From Euphorbia lathyris (taxonomy: Eukaryota > Streptophyta > Magnoliopsida > Malpighiales > Euphorbiaceae), in NCBI RefSeq assembly GCF_963576675.1, contig NC_088916.1, positions 88,367,501 through 88,431,500 of the forward strand: 64,000 bases of DNA. The letters are read 5' to 3'. The first letter of the stretch is position 1. Each line of letters opens with the position of its first letter. Positions 42,316 to 54,224 of the stretch are shown here, piece after piece. The translations under genes and the position numbers were made by a program. The notes below the pieces were generated by a model. It was not told the origin of the DNA. It searched no databases and saw only the letters and a list, made by a program, of their open reading frames with translations.

Positions 42316-42764
42316 ATATTAAATAAATTTACGACGGTCTGAATAAGCGTTTTTGGTCTATTTCGAAATCAAGTTAAGTTATTAAGAAATTAAATTAAGT
42401 TTTAAATTGACGAGTTGAAATCGTAGACCAGGATACTAAATATATTGTCAATAGTAGTAGCGATAAAACGAAACTATATATCAAGTTTATTAATTTCATC
42501 AACGTGTCAATAAATTGAGAGAACTACCTAAAATAGGTAGAACTACGTAGCTTTGATTCCCGATTTAAAGATCAAAAGACGTTCGGGATACGTAGGAAGC
42601 TTGATAGAATTATCAAGTCTAAGCCAAATAATTAATAAAAATTTAGGTAGTCCAAATAAATTTTTATCTATTAGAAAATGAATTCGTGTTTCAGACCAAT
42701 AGGCGTTCGTTATCTTGTTTTCCGTTCATACCCGATGCCGTTTTGGGTCTGGTGTGACATAGTA

Positions 42765-43290
42765 GCCACAGGAGGAGATGTGAATAAGTTCGTTAAAATA
42801 CATTTTCTACATAGATATGCCTGGTCTGTCCAAATGTGATATTCACATATATAAATAATCATGACAACATTCTTTTGTACTACTCTAATTTAGAGAAAAT
42901 TGCTTATTTTTAGGAAAGACGAGTCAGAAGCTGCTTAGCAAATTCAAGTAGCCTGAAAAATGCAAATATAGCACCTACATGGGTTGTAAAATTCTGAAAT
43001 ATTTTTGGAACATCCTCAAAAAAAAAATATATCATTTGGAATTGTCAATTGAAATTGAACATCACTAAGTGCATATGACTAGAACAACATATTCATTTAC
43101 TAATTTAGAACACCATTAGTTTCAATGCATCAAATTCTAACTTTAAAACACAAAAAACCATTCTACCAATTAAATCAGAGCATTGAGCAATGATTACATA
43201 ATCTCATCTCTAACTGATAGAGTTCGATAAATTTCCGAAGAGGAGAATGAACCATGAAGGAAGAAATCAAGCTTAACTCGATAGGAACAT
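42765..43290. repeat. Dispersed repeat family R, copy 3 (last part)
   Basis: It continues 'ccacaggaggagatgtgaataag', then 'cctggtctgtccaaatgtgat' and 'ttaactcgataggaaca', parallel to 13330-13830. It breaks at 43290, where the next LTR-like segment starts. Confidence 0.8.
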
Positions 43291-44721
43291 GATGCGTATA
43301 AAACATATACGTGCTTTTAGAGCAAGTGCACTCTATCGTACCAAGTAACGTATACTTATGCATAAAGATCGATCGCACAATCATTAACTATCCACAGGTT
43401 TATGAAGTCTAAACGATTGAATAAAAGAGGTTTGGGTTGTTTATAACTACGAAAAACTTTTGTTGTTAAAGCAATGGAGTAAAACACTAGGGAGTCCGGT
43501 TCACTTTCTAAGTTTGAGTCGCTGAAATCTATTGAAATAAGACGCCGATGAGAAATTCGTGATTTTAAAGATGCTCATTTCTAAAAGAAACTCGGTGCTA
43601 AGATCTTAGACCACCTCTTTCTATTTCTTCACTCCTATTCACTTAACCGGGCCAATGGTTACTTAAATACACAAGAAGGCGTTAAGTTTAATGAGAAATC
43701 CTAGCAATGTAGTGCTAGAAACCACATCGATTTGTTGTCGAGTCTAAGAATGTAGTTTTCCGTTAACCTCTTGTTACTATGGTGAGTAAAAAGTGATTAA
43801 TTGAAATATGGATTAAGCTTACGTTCTTAGTTCTTTAAAATCGAATTCCTTCCGGGTGTTTATCTAATAGACTTTTAACTTGACTCAAAACATTAGAAAG
43901 ATTCCCCTCATCCCTAGTAGGGAAGAATTAGTTCATGGTCATTGGGAAACAAAACTTGAAATAAAGTGAAATGAAATGAAACTCATTGAAAGTAGAAGAT
44001 AAAGGCATGAAAGATGAACAAACTTTGATTAAATGTGAAATCAACTTACAAGACTAAAAGAAAATGAATTAGAAATAAGAAATTGTACTTAAGAACTACA
44101 AAAAGTACTTAAAATAAGAGAAATGACAATTGCCCAAAGCTTAGTTAGAGAGATGGAAGATCAAAGTTGAAGAGAGCGGAGTGTTAGTGACGAGGGCAAA
44201 CAAGTAATTTATTTAATGAAATGTGTTAGTTTTGGTTAGTTTTTCAAAAGGAGTTAGAAAAGAAAACTAACACATTAAAAGGTGCTTGATAACATCCGGA
44301 TATTTTCCAAATGAGCAAATATGTAATTCTCCAGAACGACTACGTATTAAGAGAACTCCGGAGAGATAGAGTACAAGGCAAGATACACTAGCATATCAAT
44401 GAATTCCCCAATACGCCAAATACCGAGAGACCCGCCGCCAAATCTTGAAAGACCCGCCATCCGGCAGTTCCAAGAATAACCAACATTAATGAGGCAAAAT
44501 AACGACGCCCCCCACAGAGAAGAACATCGATCGAGAAATCAGCACTTGTTATCAGTGCTAGTTTTGTAATTCTCCCTTTTGTAAATGAGTCGAGGTTGAG
44601 CACGACAAGCTCGGTTTGCCTAGTTACCATGGAAGAGAGAGAGAGTTAGAATTAGAATATGCATTGGTAGTATTCTATTTTTATGTTAGTTGAATGTATT
44701 GTGGCTTCCAATTTTTAATTA
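43291..44721. other. Unassigned insert, possibly an LTR fragment
   Basis: It begins TGATGCGTATAAAACATATACG at the point where family R stops, then 'cgtaccaagtaacgtatact' and 'agatcgatcgcacaat', a style seen in plant LTRs. I do not find a matching CA end, a target duplication or a coding region, so its class is open. The 80-codon minus frame near 44388-44630 is not convincing. Confidence 0.35.
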
Positions 44722-44730
44722 AAATGAAAA

Positions 44731-45650
44731 GGCAAAAAGCATCATGAGACCCTGATCTTTCATTGTTTGGTGTATTAAGCCCTCGATCTTTAATTTAGAT
44801 ACATTGAACCCCTGATCTTTCATTGTTTTGTGCATTAAGCCCTCGATCTTTCATTTAGACACATTGAGTCATTGATCTTTCATATATGGGTGTATTAGAC
44901 CCTTCCATAAATCAATTCACATATGAATGTATTAAGGGCCTGTTTGGCTCAACTAGAAGTGTTCAACGATCGGTTCGGACTGAAAACCGAACCGAACCGA
45001 AACAACCGAATACCGAATAACACCTAAAATAAAAACGATTCTAACCGATTTTCTCTAGACACTACACAACAACACACAGCTTACTACAACCACAAACAGC
45101 TAACAGCAACAACAACATCTATTAGTTAACAGTTGAACCTAGGGGTGTTCAAAAACCAATAATATTCATGAATTTAGTTAGTAGTACGGGTGGTTATTTA
45201 AGTTTAGGATCATGAAATTTTAATGTACATATTTTAAATATAATATAAACTAATAATTTATTTTATAAATGATGAAACCGAATACTAAACTGAACCGAAC
45301 CGAAATAATCGGTTCGGTTTGTTTATATAAATCGGTTAGAATCGTTTTCATTTTAGATGTTATTCGGTATTTGGTTGTTTCAGTTCGGGTCAGTTTTCAG
45401 ACCGAACCGATCGTTGAACACTTCTAGTTGAGCCAAACAGGTCCTTAATATACTCATATGTGAATTGATTTATGGAAGGGCCTAATACACCCATATATGA
45501 AAGATCAAGGGCTCAATGTGTCTAAATGAAAGATCGAGGGCTTAATGCACCAAACAATGAAAGATCAGGGGTTCAATGTATCTAAATTAAAGATCGAGTG
45601 CTTAATACACCAAACAATGAAAGATCAGGGGGCTCAGGATGCTTTTTGCC
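44731..45650. mobile_element. Fold-back Mutator-like MITE (920 bp)
   Basis: Arms of about 330 bases (44731-45057 and 45328-45650) are inverted copies. They start GGCAAAAAGCATC and contain tandem 'ccctgatctttcattgtttggtg' phrases and an internal 'gaaccgaaccga' palindrome. Flanks AAATGAAAA (44722-44730) and AAATGTAAA (45651-45659) match at eight of nine bases, a decayed 9-base duplication. The central 270 bases are AT-rich and non-coding. Confidence 0.85.
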
Positions 45651-45659
45651 AAATGTAAA

Positions 45660-46804
45660 ATGTACTAAATTGTATTGTCATCATTACTTCATGTATATTT
45701 TTAGGATAAAATTAAAATCTAAGTACCAAACTGCAAATTGGGATGAAAATTTAGTTACTATATTTGTAATTTACTCGACCAATTACAATGAGAAAAAAGA
45801 GACGGACATTTACGGTTCTTTGGGAGTGAGTTAATTGAGTTAGATAGAAGAGGAGTAATAGAATGTTAAATATGCTATTAAATGAAGGTTAAATGAAAAT
45901 TAAACGTTTTAACTTCCAAACTCTAACCTTCAAACTGAGGTTAATGGAAATAACCAAAAGTTCATTTAAAAAAAATTATTTCTCCAAAGTAAATTTAACT
46001 TTCATTCCCCTTTATATTTAAACTCGCAAACCAAATTAAACAATTAACCTAATTTGTATTGTATTATATAAACTCTCAAACAAAGTTAATTTTTGACTTT
46101 CATTTGCACCTTTCTCTTTTTCCTTTCTTTCCATTAGGCCTTTATATCTCACCCCCTTAACCAACAAACTCCTAAACAAATTAGGGTTTCTGTCTTTCTT
46201 TTCTTTGCTGTTCCAAGGTGTGAGTCGGCTTCTCTCCTCAGTTATTTTGAGAAGAAGAGACTAACCAACAGCAAAAAGGAAAATGGTAAGATTTCTTCCC
46301 TCTTTTATTCTTCTATGTCATCTGAATTCTTACTGTAAAACAAGATAGATGCTTTTATATTCTGATTTGTTTTTCGTTTTTTTTCTTTTTGTTGATTGTA
46401 GCTAGGAATTTATTTTGCATATCATCAGAGCAGATAAAAAGGAATTCTACTTTTTTGTTTTAGGGTTTCAAGATTTCTTTGTTATTTTAAAAGTTCTTAG
46501 TATATATTCCAGGTTTATGACCGGTCTTACTGTATATGAGAGAGTGAAGGCTATCGTTGCCTAGAAAAAAAAGTGTAATTTTGCATATCAAATATGACTC
46601 TGTTTTCTTTCAAAATTTTCAAGTTCAAAATGCTGTCTCTGCAGCATTTGATATTGTTACTTTGAGAGTATTTGGTTATTTTTTCAGATTAGCTAGTTTA
46701 AGTCTTCTTACTCGTGTTGCACAAGTTTTAGACTTTTTGTTTTCTTTTGTTAAGCATTATGTTGTGTGTGACCTATTCTAAAATATGGGAACTATAAGGT
46801 TGGT
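45660..46804 (+). other. Possible 5' end of a host gene, otherwise unassigned
   Basis: Around 46180-46300 the sequence looks like a plant housekeeping promoter and leader: a telo-box-like TTAGGGTTT at 46182, a pyrimidine-rich leader, then ATG|GTAAGA at 46283 that could be a start codon directly at a 5' splice site, as in many ribosomal-protein genes. Candidate acceptors lie at 46400 and 46511, but no recognisable protein follows before family R begins at 46805. The 74-codon frame at 46557 is not recognised. Confidence 0.25.
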
Positions 46805-47565
46805 GGTTTTTCAAATTTTACTATGGGTCAAATTTTTAGGAAAACCTCAAATTTAATCTTGTGGTTATTGGAAATTTCCCTCTCATATTGGTTCAATTTT
46901 ATAATTTTCTAATGAATTCCGTGGAAACTTTTTATTCGAAATTATTTTAAAAATGATAAAATTAAATTAAATTTTTTATTATCAAAATAAAATTCACAAA
47001 AAAAATTATGAATGGACAAAATTAAGCTGTTTTATAAGATAAGGACAAAGTTATTATTCTTTCAATAACTTTAGAAGGAATTAGCTTTATAAGTACTTAA
47101 TTGAGAAAAATAATAGATTAAACAAAATAAAATCACATGATATGCATACTATGTTGGTGCTCGGTTTTTGAAAGGATATTGCAATTAAAAAAGTTATTAA
47201 AAGTTCTTAATTATAAGATTAATTAGATTGATTTGTGTGAAACTAAATCCAGAAATAAGATTTGTTTGGAGCTGTCAATATCCCATTGTTTCTAGAAGAA
47301 TAGTTTGATTGAGTCCCACCTGTTGAGCTGCTAGAGTTAAGAAAGAGTGGAGCAAGTGGCAGGAAAAAAATATCTTATTCCTAATTTTCTTCAATCTAGC
47401 GACGAAGTTAGAGGGAATCTTAAACTACTCTTAGTCGGCTAAGAATGGAATTTTGGGGCAAACTCAAAATATGAGAAACTATGTAATAAAATACCTTACA
47501 CTATTTTGCTTAAAATTCTACCATATGGTATGAAGCTGTTGTCTACCATATAATAAAATATTGTT
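46805..47565. repeat. Dispersed repeat family R, copy 4
   Basis: It runs from 'tactatgggtcaaattttta' through 'aagatttgtttggagctgtcaatatcccattg' to 'taaaatattgttaacca', without the LINE seen in copy 1. It provides the empty site for the LINE and for the Harbinger-like element. Confidence 0.8.
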
Positions 47566-48125
47566 AACCAGGACCGATCCTATGATTCTGGAGGCCTAGG
47601 GATGAAGCTTCAAACCAGGGCCTAGTAAATAAGTACAAGTAAAAAAATCAATTATGTAAAAGAAAAATTACTTATAAATGACACCTTTTTATTACTTTTA
47701 ACAAGGGATCTAATAAAGTTTCAAATAAAAAAAATATTTTATTTCGTACAAAACATTATCTAAGAGCATTTTTAAATGCATAATCACTAAAAATAGGCAT
47801 ACACCAACATTCTCTAATATATTTTTCTCAATAGATAAAATTATTTAATCTGTTTTTTTGCGACGATGATCGCAAATAGTTTTTCAATAATTTTAACTCT
47901 AAAAAATTATTTTAGCAGATATATAGTTAAGTAGATTCGAAGACCAATCGAAATATTTGGATAATAATATGTTGTTTTGATAAACTCAAGAATTTAAAAT
48001 GCCGACAACAATAATTTTGGCCAAAGATTTGCAACACTTTCATTTCTGAAAAAGAATCATTTGCATCAACATGTGAAAAATTATTATAATAATAAATTTG
48101 CATGTTGTGACTGTTTAGGACTATG
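47566..48125 (-). mobile_element. Degenerate hAT-like fragment, second copy
   Basis: It matches 10837-11410 ('gaagcttcaaaccagggcctag', 'aacaagggatctaataaagtttc'), including the decayed dimerisation-domain region on the minus strand (about 47790-48060). It sits at the same position in family R as in copy 1, so the hAT insertion preceded amplification of these two copies. Confidence 0.6.
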
Positions 48126-48465
48126 ATTAAATTTGCATAATAATGAATTATTAATATATAAAAAAAGAAACGTGCATAATAATGAATTATTAATAGAAAA
48201 AAAATTCAAGAACATGCTCCAATTTCTTATTTATTTAACTCATCTATATTTTTGTAATTTATGTTTTAAAATGTTAAGGACGATGTTCTAAATATTAACA
48301 ATCCCGTATTCCTGCCAAATTATGTTCAATAAACCCCTATTCTTATCTAATTGCATAGAGTAACTTCTTATTCTTATTTATCTATATTCAATTAACCCAA
48401 AACTTCAACTCCCGGTAAACTTTCAATTTTTTTTATTTGACATTTTTCGTTAATTAGGAATTGTA
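48126..48465. other. Unassigned AT-rich DNA
   Basis: It holds a short direct repeat ('gtgcataataatgaattattaat') near 48134-48200 and the unit-end style phrases 'ttcttatctaattgcat'. No gene is visible. Confidence 0.35.
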
Positions 48466-48640
48466 CACCCTTATAGTGGGACCCCTCCCCGGACCCTCGC
48501 TTAGGGGGGACGCATTGTTTCCCCGTACCTTAGTAATATCTTATTTATCTACAGTTTGGGTTATCGACATTGCCGACCCCAAATCATTTCGAGACTAAGG
48601 CTTTGTTGATGTTGTTGTTGTTGGGTTATTGACATTGGTG
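48466..48640 (+). mobile_element. SINE 3' part with TTGTTG tail
   Basis: The segment has 'gtgggacccctccccggaccctcg', then 'gagactaaggctttgttg' and ends in ATGTTGTTGTTGTTG. Plant SINEs of the Au/TS type have this body and a TTG-repeat end. The tRNA-related head with A and B boxes is not visible. Confidence 0.55.
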
Positions 48641-49028
48641 TTTGCTGATCAAAACAGTGAATGTATAAAGTGTTGAGTTTAAGTGTTGTTTCAATATAAG
48701 GCAGAACTTGTCAAATTTAATTTTTTTTCAATTTCTTCTTTTAGGTTGTATGCAATTAGTTTTATTTTCTCTCTTTCAATTCATTTTACATCACTAAACC
48801 TGTTATGGACAAATAAATTTCACCATCTCAGGATGTATATTGTAGGGGATGACAAAGATAATAAACTTGCAGTCTATAATAAAATGGATTTTTCTTTCTT
48901 TGAAGTGGTTTAAGATAATAAGCCAATTTGAATTAGTTTTCTTATTTCAAGTTCCCAAAATCATTAAAGTAACTATAATGAAATCATATTTGTTATATAT
49001 ATATATATATATATATAGGTTGAACAAA
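48641..49028. other. Leader region of the CACTA transposase relic
   Basis: AT-rich; a (TA)n run at about 48995-49016 lies just upstream of the transposase start. I found no CACTA left terminus here. Confidence 0.35.
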
Positions 49029-52000
49029 ATGGTTCGAGATGATAGAATGTGGATGTATAAAGAGTCATGAGCAACGGTTGGGTCACTAGAAAATTTGTCG
49101 ACGGGGTTGATCAATTTGTCGGTTTTGCAATAAGTAAACCTCAATTGATGAGCGAAGGACATATTCGGTGTCCTTGTACGAGTTGTGTGAATAGAAGTTT
49201 CGAACAACCAAATGATTGTAAGGTGCATTTATATAGATATGGATTTGTCCCTAACTACTTCGAGTGGGTTAATCATGGTGAATCCTACGATAGCAGTTTC
49301 TATAGACAAATCGAAGAATTGGTATATGATCAACAACCTGATCCAATTAGTCCTTTTCGCCAATGTGTGTATGATGCTGCTGGGCCTGAACTTCAGACAT
49401 AAACGGCAGAAGATGAGCCCAATCCTGAGTCTTAGAAATTATTTTCCATGCTTCATTCTTTGGATGAAGAACTATATAATGGGTGTGAAACCCATTTTGT
49501 TTTGTCGATGATGGCTCGACTGTTGAATATCAAGTCTGAGAATCATATGACTGAAAGATGTTTTGACTCTGTTTTGGAGGCAATCCACGAAGCATTACCA
49601 TCGGGTAACAAACTGGCAAAAAACTTTTACGAGACCAAGAAACTAATTCAGGGTCTCGGGTTGCCGGTTGAAAAAATTGATTGTTGTGTGCAGGGATGCA
49701 TGTTGTTCTGGAGGGATGATAATGATTTACTAAACTGCAAGGTATGTGGCCATGCAAGGTATAAGACAAGACGCGGTTCAACCAGATGCAAATTGATTCC
49801 CTTTAGAAAGATGGTTTACTTTCTCTAACTCCGAGGTTAAGGCGATTATATGCTTCTAAAGCAACTGCTAAGCATATGAGGTGGCATCACAATCATATTT
49901 GTGATGAGCAAACGATGTATCATCCATGTGATTCAGAGGCATAAAAGCACTTCGACCATACCAATGCGTCATTTGCAGTTCGAGGACCTAATAACCCGAA
50001 GCAAAAGATAGATGTGTTTTTCAACCTTTGATATACGAGTTAATGTATCTTTGGGGTAACGGGGTTTATGCATATGATGTTTCCTTGAAGAAAAACTTTA
50101 CACTTCGAGCTGCTTTGATGTGGACTATCAGTGACTTTCCAGCTTTCTCGATGTTGTCTGGATGGACTACAGCTGGAAAAAATGCATGTCCTTATTGTAT
50201 GGAACATTCAAATGCTTTTTCATTGCCAAACGATCGGAAAACCTCATGGTTTGATAATCATCGTAAGTTTCTACCTCTGAATCATACATATAGAAAAAAG
50301 GGTAAATTCCAAAAACAACCCATGTGGTTTGATGTTGTTCAAAAAAAACCCTTGTGGTTTGTTATTACCAAAAAAAAGGACTGTGGTTTACGCCGTTACC
50401 CGAAAAACGGAAAAGGTCTTAACACCGTTAAAATGCTGACGTGGCATAGGGGTAGAGTTGGAAAAAAAAAAAAAAAATTATTTTTTTTTCTTTTTAAAAA
50501 AAAAATTAAAAAAAAAAAAAATTTTCCAACTCTACCCCTGTGCCACGTCAGCATTTTTAACGGTGTTAAGACCTTTTCCGTTTTTCGGGTAACGGCGTAA
50601 ACCACAGTCCTTTTTTTTGGTAATAACAAACCACAAGGGTTTTTTTTAACAACATAAAACCACAGGGGTTGTTTTTGGAATTTACCCTAGAAAAAATAAG
50701 ATTAAGTTCATACGTAATTACGTTGATAGAAGGCGCCCTCCACCCTTAAAGACCGGCCAAGAGGTTTTCTCTGAGATACGAGAGCTGGGGTTGTTGAGAG
50801 TTACAGAAATTGATTCGGAACGAGTGAACAAGGAAATATGTGGCCCGAATTGTGGGTGGAAGAAGAAAAGCATTTTTTGGGATCTCCCTTATTGGAAAAC
50901 TAATCTGATTCGTCACAATCTTGATGTAATGCACATTGAGAAAAATGAATTTGAAAATGTTTTCAATACTATAATGAACATCGAGGGTAAAACTAAAGAC
51001 AATGCTAAAGCTCGTGAGGACATTGGTTTATTTTGTAATAGGCCTGAACTTCTAAAGGATGCTATCACTGGTAAATACCCAAAAGCTTGCTACTCGTTAA
51101 CTCAGAATCAAAAACAGTTAGTGTGTGATTGGGTGAAGCTGTTGAGATTTCCAGATGGGTATGTCTCCATCTTAGGAAGATGTGTTGATGATAAAAAAAA
51201 GCTAAATTATTTGGTATGAAGAGCCATGATTGTCATGTGTTCATGCAACGTTTACTTCCGATTGCAGTTTGTGAGAATCTTCCAAAAAATGTTTGGGAAG
51301 CAATTACAGAGTTGGGTTGTTTTTTCAAAAACTTAACGCCAAATGTGATTAAAGTTAGTGATATGGAACATCTACAAGATGAAACCCCAGTCATTCTTTG
51401 CAAACTGGAAATGATATTTCCACCTGGAGTTTTCGATTCAATGGAGCATCTTTCGATACATTTTCCTTATGAAGCCAAAGTTGTTGGTCCAGTTCAATTT
51501 CGATGGATGTATCCATTCGAAAGGTATTATAACTCTCGACTTTCTTATATCACACTTTGTTCCCACTGTCATTCTAAATTTCATTAATATGTAGATATCT
51601 AGGCGGTTTGAAAAAAAAAATGTAAACAACAAAGCACAAGTTGAAGGTTCAATATGCAACGCATACCTAGTAGAAGAGTCATCCAACTTCTGCTCGTACT
51701 ACTTTGAGCCACAAGTCTATACACGTCATCGCAAAGTTCCTCGCAATGATGAGGGAGGCAATGTTGATATTGTTGATAAGTCGAATTTGATGATATTCTC
51801 TTACAATGGTCGCTATAGTGGACTTGCTAAAACAAGATGGTTGGATGAAAAAGAGCACTTTGCAATTCACTCCTACATCTTGTGGAATTGTGCAGAAGTT
51901 AGGCCATATGTGGAGTGAGTTTCTTACAATTTAACATTGTTGGTAAATATTCATATACATGTCTTCAATATTAGGTGGTAAATATTCATATACATGTCTT

Positions 52001-52923
52001 AAATATTCTAGGTTATATAAGGATCATTTGCGAGGTCCACACCCCAGTGCTAATAATACAACTATCGAATCAGAGGTGGAAAAAAATTTTGACAGTTGGT
52101 TTTTTGATTTTGTAAGTGTTAGGTAACCGGTTAATAATTGTTACATGTATTCATCAATAACTTCTTATTTATTGACATTAAATTTCATTTGTTTCAACAG
52201 TGCCAAACTAATGTGGTTGAGAACAAGTGTGTTGGCAATTTGGCTTTTAAACCATCTCGAATAGCAATGTCCTTCGATGTTTATTTTGTGAATGGTTATA
52301 AATTTCACACGAAAATGCACAGTGGTGACCGGTCAACTTCTAACAATGGTGTTTGCTTCTTTAGAGATGGTTTTGAGTACTACGGAGTAATCAATGAGAT
52401 AATACAAGTTTCTTACCTTGGTTTACTGGTTCAAAAAACTGTGTTATTCAAATGCAAATGGTATGATCCTACGCCAAAGGTTGGTATTTGGGTTCATGAT
52501 CGCTACAACATTGTTGAAGTAAATACGAAGCGAACTTTTAAAAAATATGAGCCTTTCATATTGTCATTTCAAGCGACACAAGTATATTTCGCTTGATACC
52601 CTTCTTTGAAGCGTGATAAGGTCGATTGGGTTGTCGTTTGTAGTGTTAAAGCTAGAGGGGTCTTTGACATACCTGAGAATAAGGTTGTCGCTAACAATGA
52701 TGCTTTTCAAGAAGAAGAGGCCCAATTAATTGAAGTTGAAGTTTCAAATGAAGATGATATTCCTTCGAATGATGTTGATAATGATCCTTATTTTGAGTTT
52801 CTAGGAGGAAAAAGTGAAGGAGAAGAAGAAGAAGAAGAAGCTACGTTTGAAATAGATACTGAGGCCGAGCTCAGTGACGAGTCAAACGATGATATTGATC
52901 TCAATGACCATGATAGTGATTAA
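49029..52923 (+). pseudogene. CACTA transposase (TNP2-like) relic, multi-exon
   Basis: Domains appear in the usual order for plant CACTA transposase. First, a transposase-associated domain: RMWMYKES, then after a one-base shift NGWVTRKFVDGVDQFVGFA and GHIRCPCTSC. The transposase_21 core follows: FALMW-type LRAALMWTISDFPAFSMLSG, FLPLNHTYRKKG, and after the MITE SIFWDLPYWKTNLIRHNLDV. DUF4218-like: KSHDCHVFMQRLLPIAV, VGPVQFRWMYPFER. DUF4216-like: YYGVINEIIQVSYLG and EPFILSFQATQVYF, then an acidic tail. An intron of 71 bases (51524-51594) and two more (about 51916-52010 and 52109-52200) fit. Stops at 49400 and 49436, a TAA near 49943, a TGA near 52595, and a deletion near 50010 disable it. Confidence 0.9.
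50300..50687. mobile_element. Palindromic MULE MITE (388 bp) in the transposase exon
   Basis: It starts GGGTAAATTCCAAAAACAAC and ends with the inverse. The whole element is a near-perfect palindrome around an A/T homopolymer core (about 50461-50525). The target duplication TAGAAAAAA is exact (50291-50299 and 50688-50696), nine bases. It carries no genes. It splits the transposase core between FLPLNHTYR and the downstream exon. Confidence 0.95.
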
Positions 52924-53470
52924 TTTTCAATCAAACTAATGTTGTTATGTGTGGTATTTTTTGTTTCGTTTGTAATTCGTACCTGATTTGTTGACTTCTG
53001 CTCAAAAGTAAGGATTGGTATGCGACAATTATTGCTTTTTGCTTGGGATAACTGTGTTGGCTGCTCATGTATATATAGTATCGATGCAGTAGGAACTTGG
53101 ATGCATATTGATTTCAGCAGTTCATTTTGACATGTATTGACCTGAATTATATGATAGTAGTTTGTTAGACCTAAGTATAAAAAGTAAACCTTATGTTAGC
53201 TATAATTTCCAGCTTTAGTTCAGATAATTAATTTTGCTGAAATTAGTTGCACATTTTGAGTTTCAAGTTCAGTTCATAGAAAGGGTGGAGAATGTTCAAA
53301 CATTCTGTTTATAGTCCAAATGTGAAATATTCATCAAATATATTTATCAATCAATAATAAATATATGACAACTTAATTTAGAATGTCAACAAAATTACAT
53401 TTGCAGATTTTATCATATACAGTAAACTAACATTGTTTTTGGATTCTATTTTTTTTAATTGCTTTACAGG

Positions 53471-54209
53471 ATGGTTTCACCTAGAGATCATGATGGACCT
53501 GGTAACAAGCGCACACAACCTAAAGGGAAATCGATAATGAAAACAAGTAAGTTTTTTTCACGTATGAATGTACCTGCTTCCTTGAACTCGCTTCTTCCAC
53601 AACCAACTACAAACGAGACATCTTCATATACACAAGAGGCATCTACTCCACCCACATCATTACATGGCCCAATGACGCTTCCAGTCGGCCCATCACAAAC
53701 ACAACCGTCTATTCCACCTCCCAGTTATTCATGCCCATGACATCTCGATTTGCATACCCCGCATGCCTGTTCATCACATCCACAGTCGTTTGTTCCGCCT
53801 CCCTCACTTGTCGGTTCATCACGGCCACAACCTTTTGATGCGCTTAACATGCTTTCCATTCCATCATAGTCACATTCATTTGCTCCGCCTCCCCTGCCCG
53901 TCGGAACAGCTGATGTCCCTGAAAGCTCAGCCAGTACTGGAGGTTCCACTCACTCTTCCAGTACAACACGTCGACACTTGGGACCACGAAGGAAATCAGC
54001 ATCCAATGATGCTCATAGAGATCCTAATAACAAATACATTGTGGTGCTTTCACCTGATTACAAGTATATAAAAAGCATATATATGTTATTTTGTTGGATA
54101 CTTTTATTTATGACTTGATAATTTTATTTAATATGGTGCAGGATTATTGACAACCACATTGCTTCGTTGATCACTTGTATCTTTCAACAATTTTCACAAG
54201 CGGCAGATC
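53471..54209 (+). pseudogene. Second CACTA gene (TNP1-like) relic, cut by another element
   Basis: The ATG at 53471 follows a TTTACAGG acceptor. The frame gives RDHDGPGNKRTQPKGKSI and a Pro/Ser-rich region, and changes frame near 53735. It continues with SFVPPPSLVGSSRP (with a TAG near 53866) to RRHLGPRRKSASNDAHRDP and VVLSPDYK. An intron 54064-54141 fits GT-AG, and the next exon reads IIDNHIASLITCIFQQF before it stops at the CACTA end at 54210. It lies downstream of and in the same sense as the transposase, as the accessory protein gene does in En/Spm-type elements. The identity is inferred from position and composition. Confidence 0.6.
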
Positions 54210-54224
54210 TACTAGTGCAAAAAT

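Larger units (their letters stand above)
31088..42759 (+). mobile_element. Solo LTR of a Tekay-related family, split by a Tat element
   Basis: It begins TGTCACGTCCGTG and ends CTGGTGTGACA, with exact 5-base duplication TAGTA on both sides (31083-31087 and 42760-42764). Without the nested element (33166-42320) the LTR is about 2.5 kb. Around 32750-32960 it resembles the LTR of the Tekay element (region near 28000, inverted): 'taatccggacgggtggt', a dyad 'gaccatgt..ggacatggtc', 'tgtgtacaca' and 'agagacgtctcg'. No internal region remains, so it is a product of LTR-LTR recombination. Confidence 0.88.

Noticed and set aside
44388..44630. 80-codon minus-strand frame with hydrophobic stretch
   Set aside because: No homology recognised and it sits in an unassigned insert; chance is likely.
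50028..50600. 190-codon frame as one protein
   Set aside because: Its second half is a translation of the palindromic MITE; only the first 90 residues or so are transposase.
53763..54071. 102-codon frame as a separate protein
   Set aside because: It is an out-of-phase reading of the Pro/Ser-rich TNP1-like gene; another frame gives the expected residues up to VVLSPDYK.
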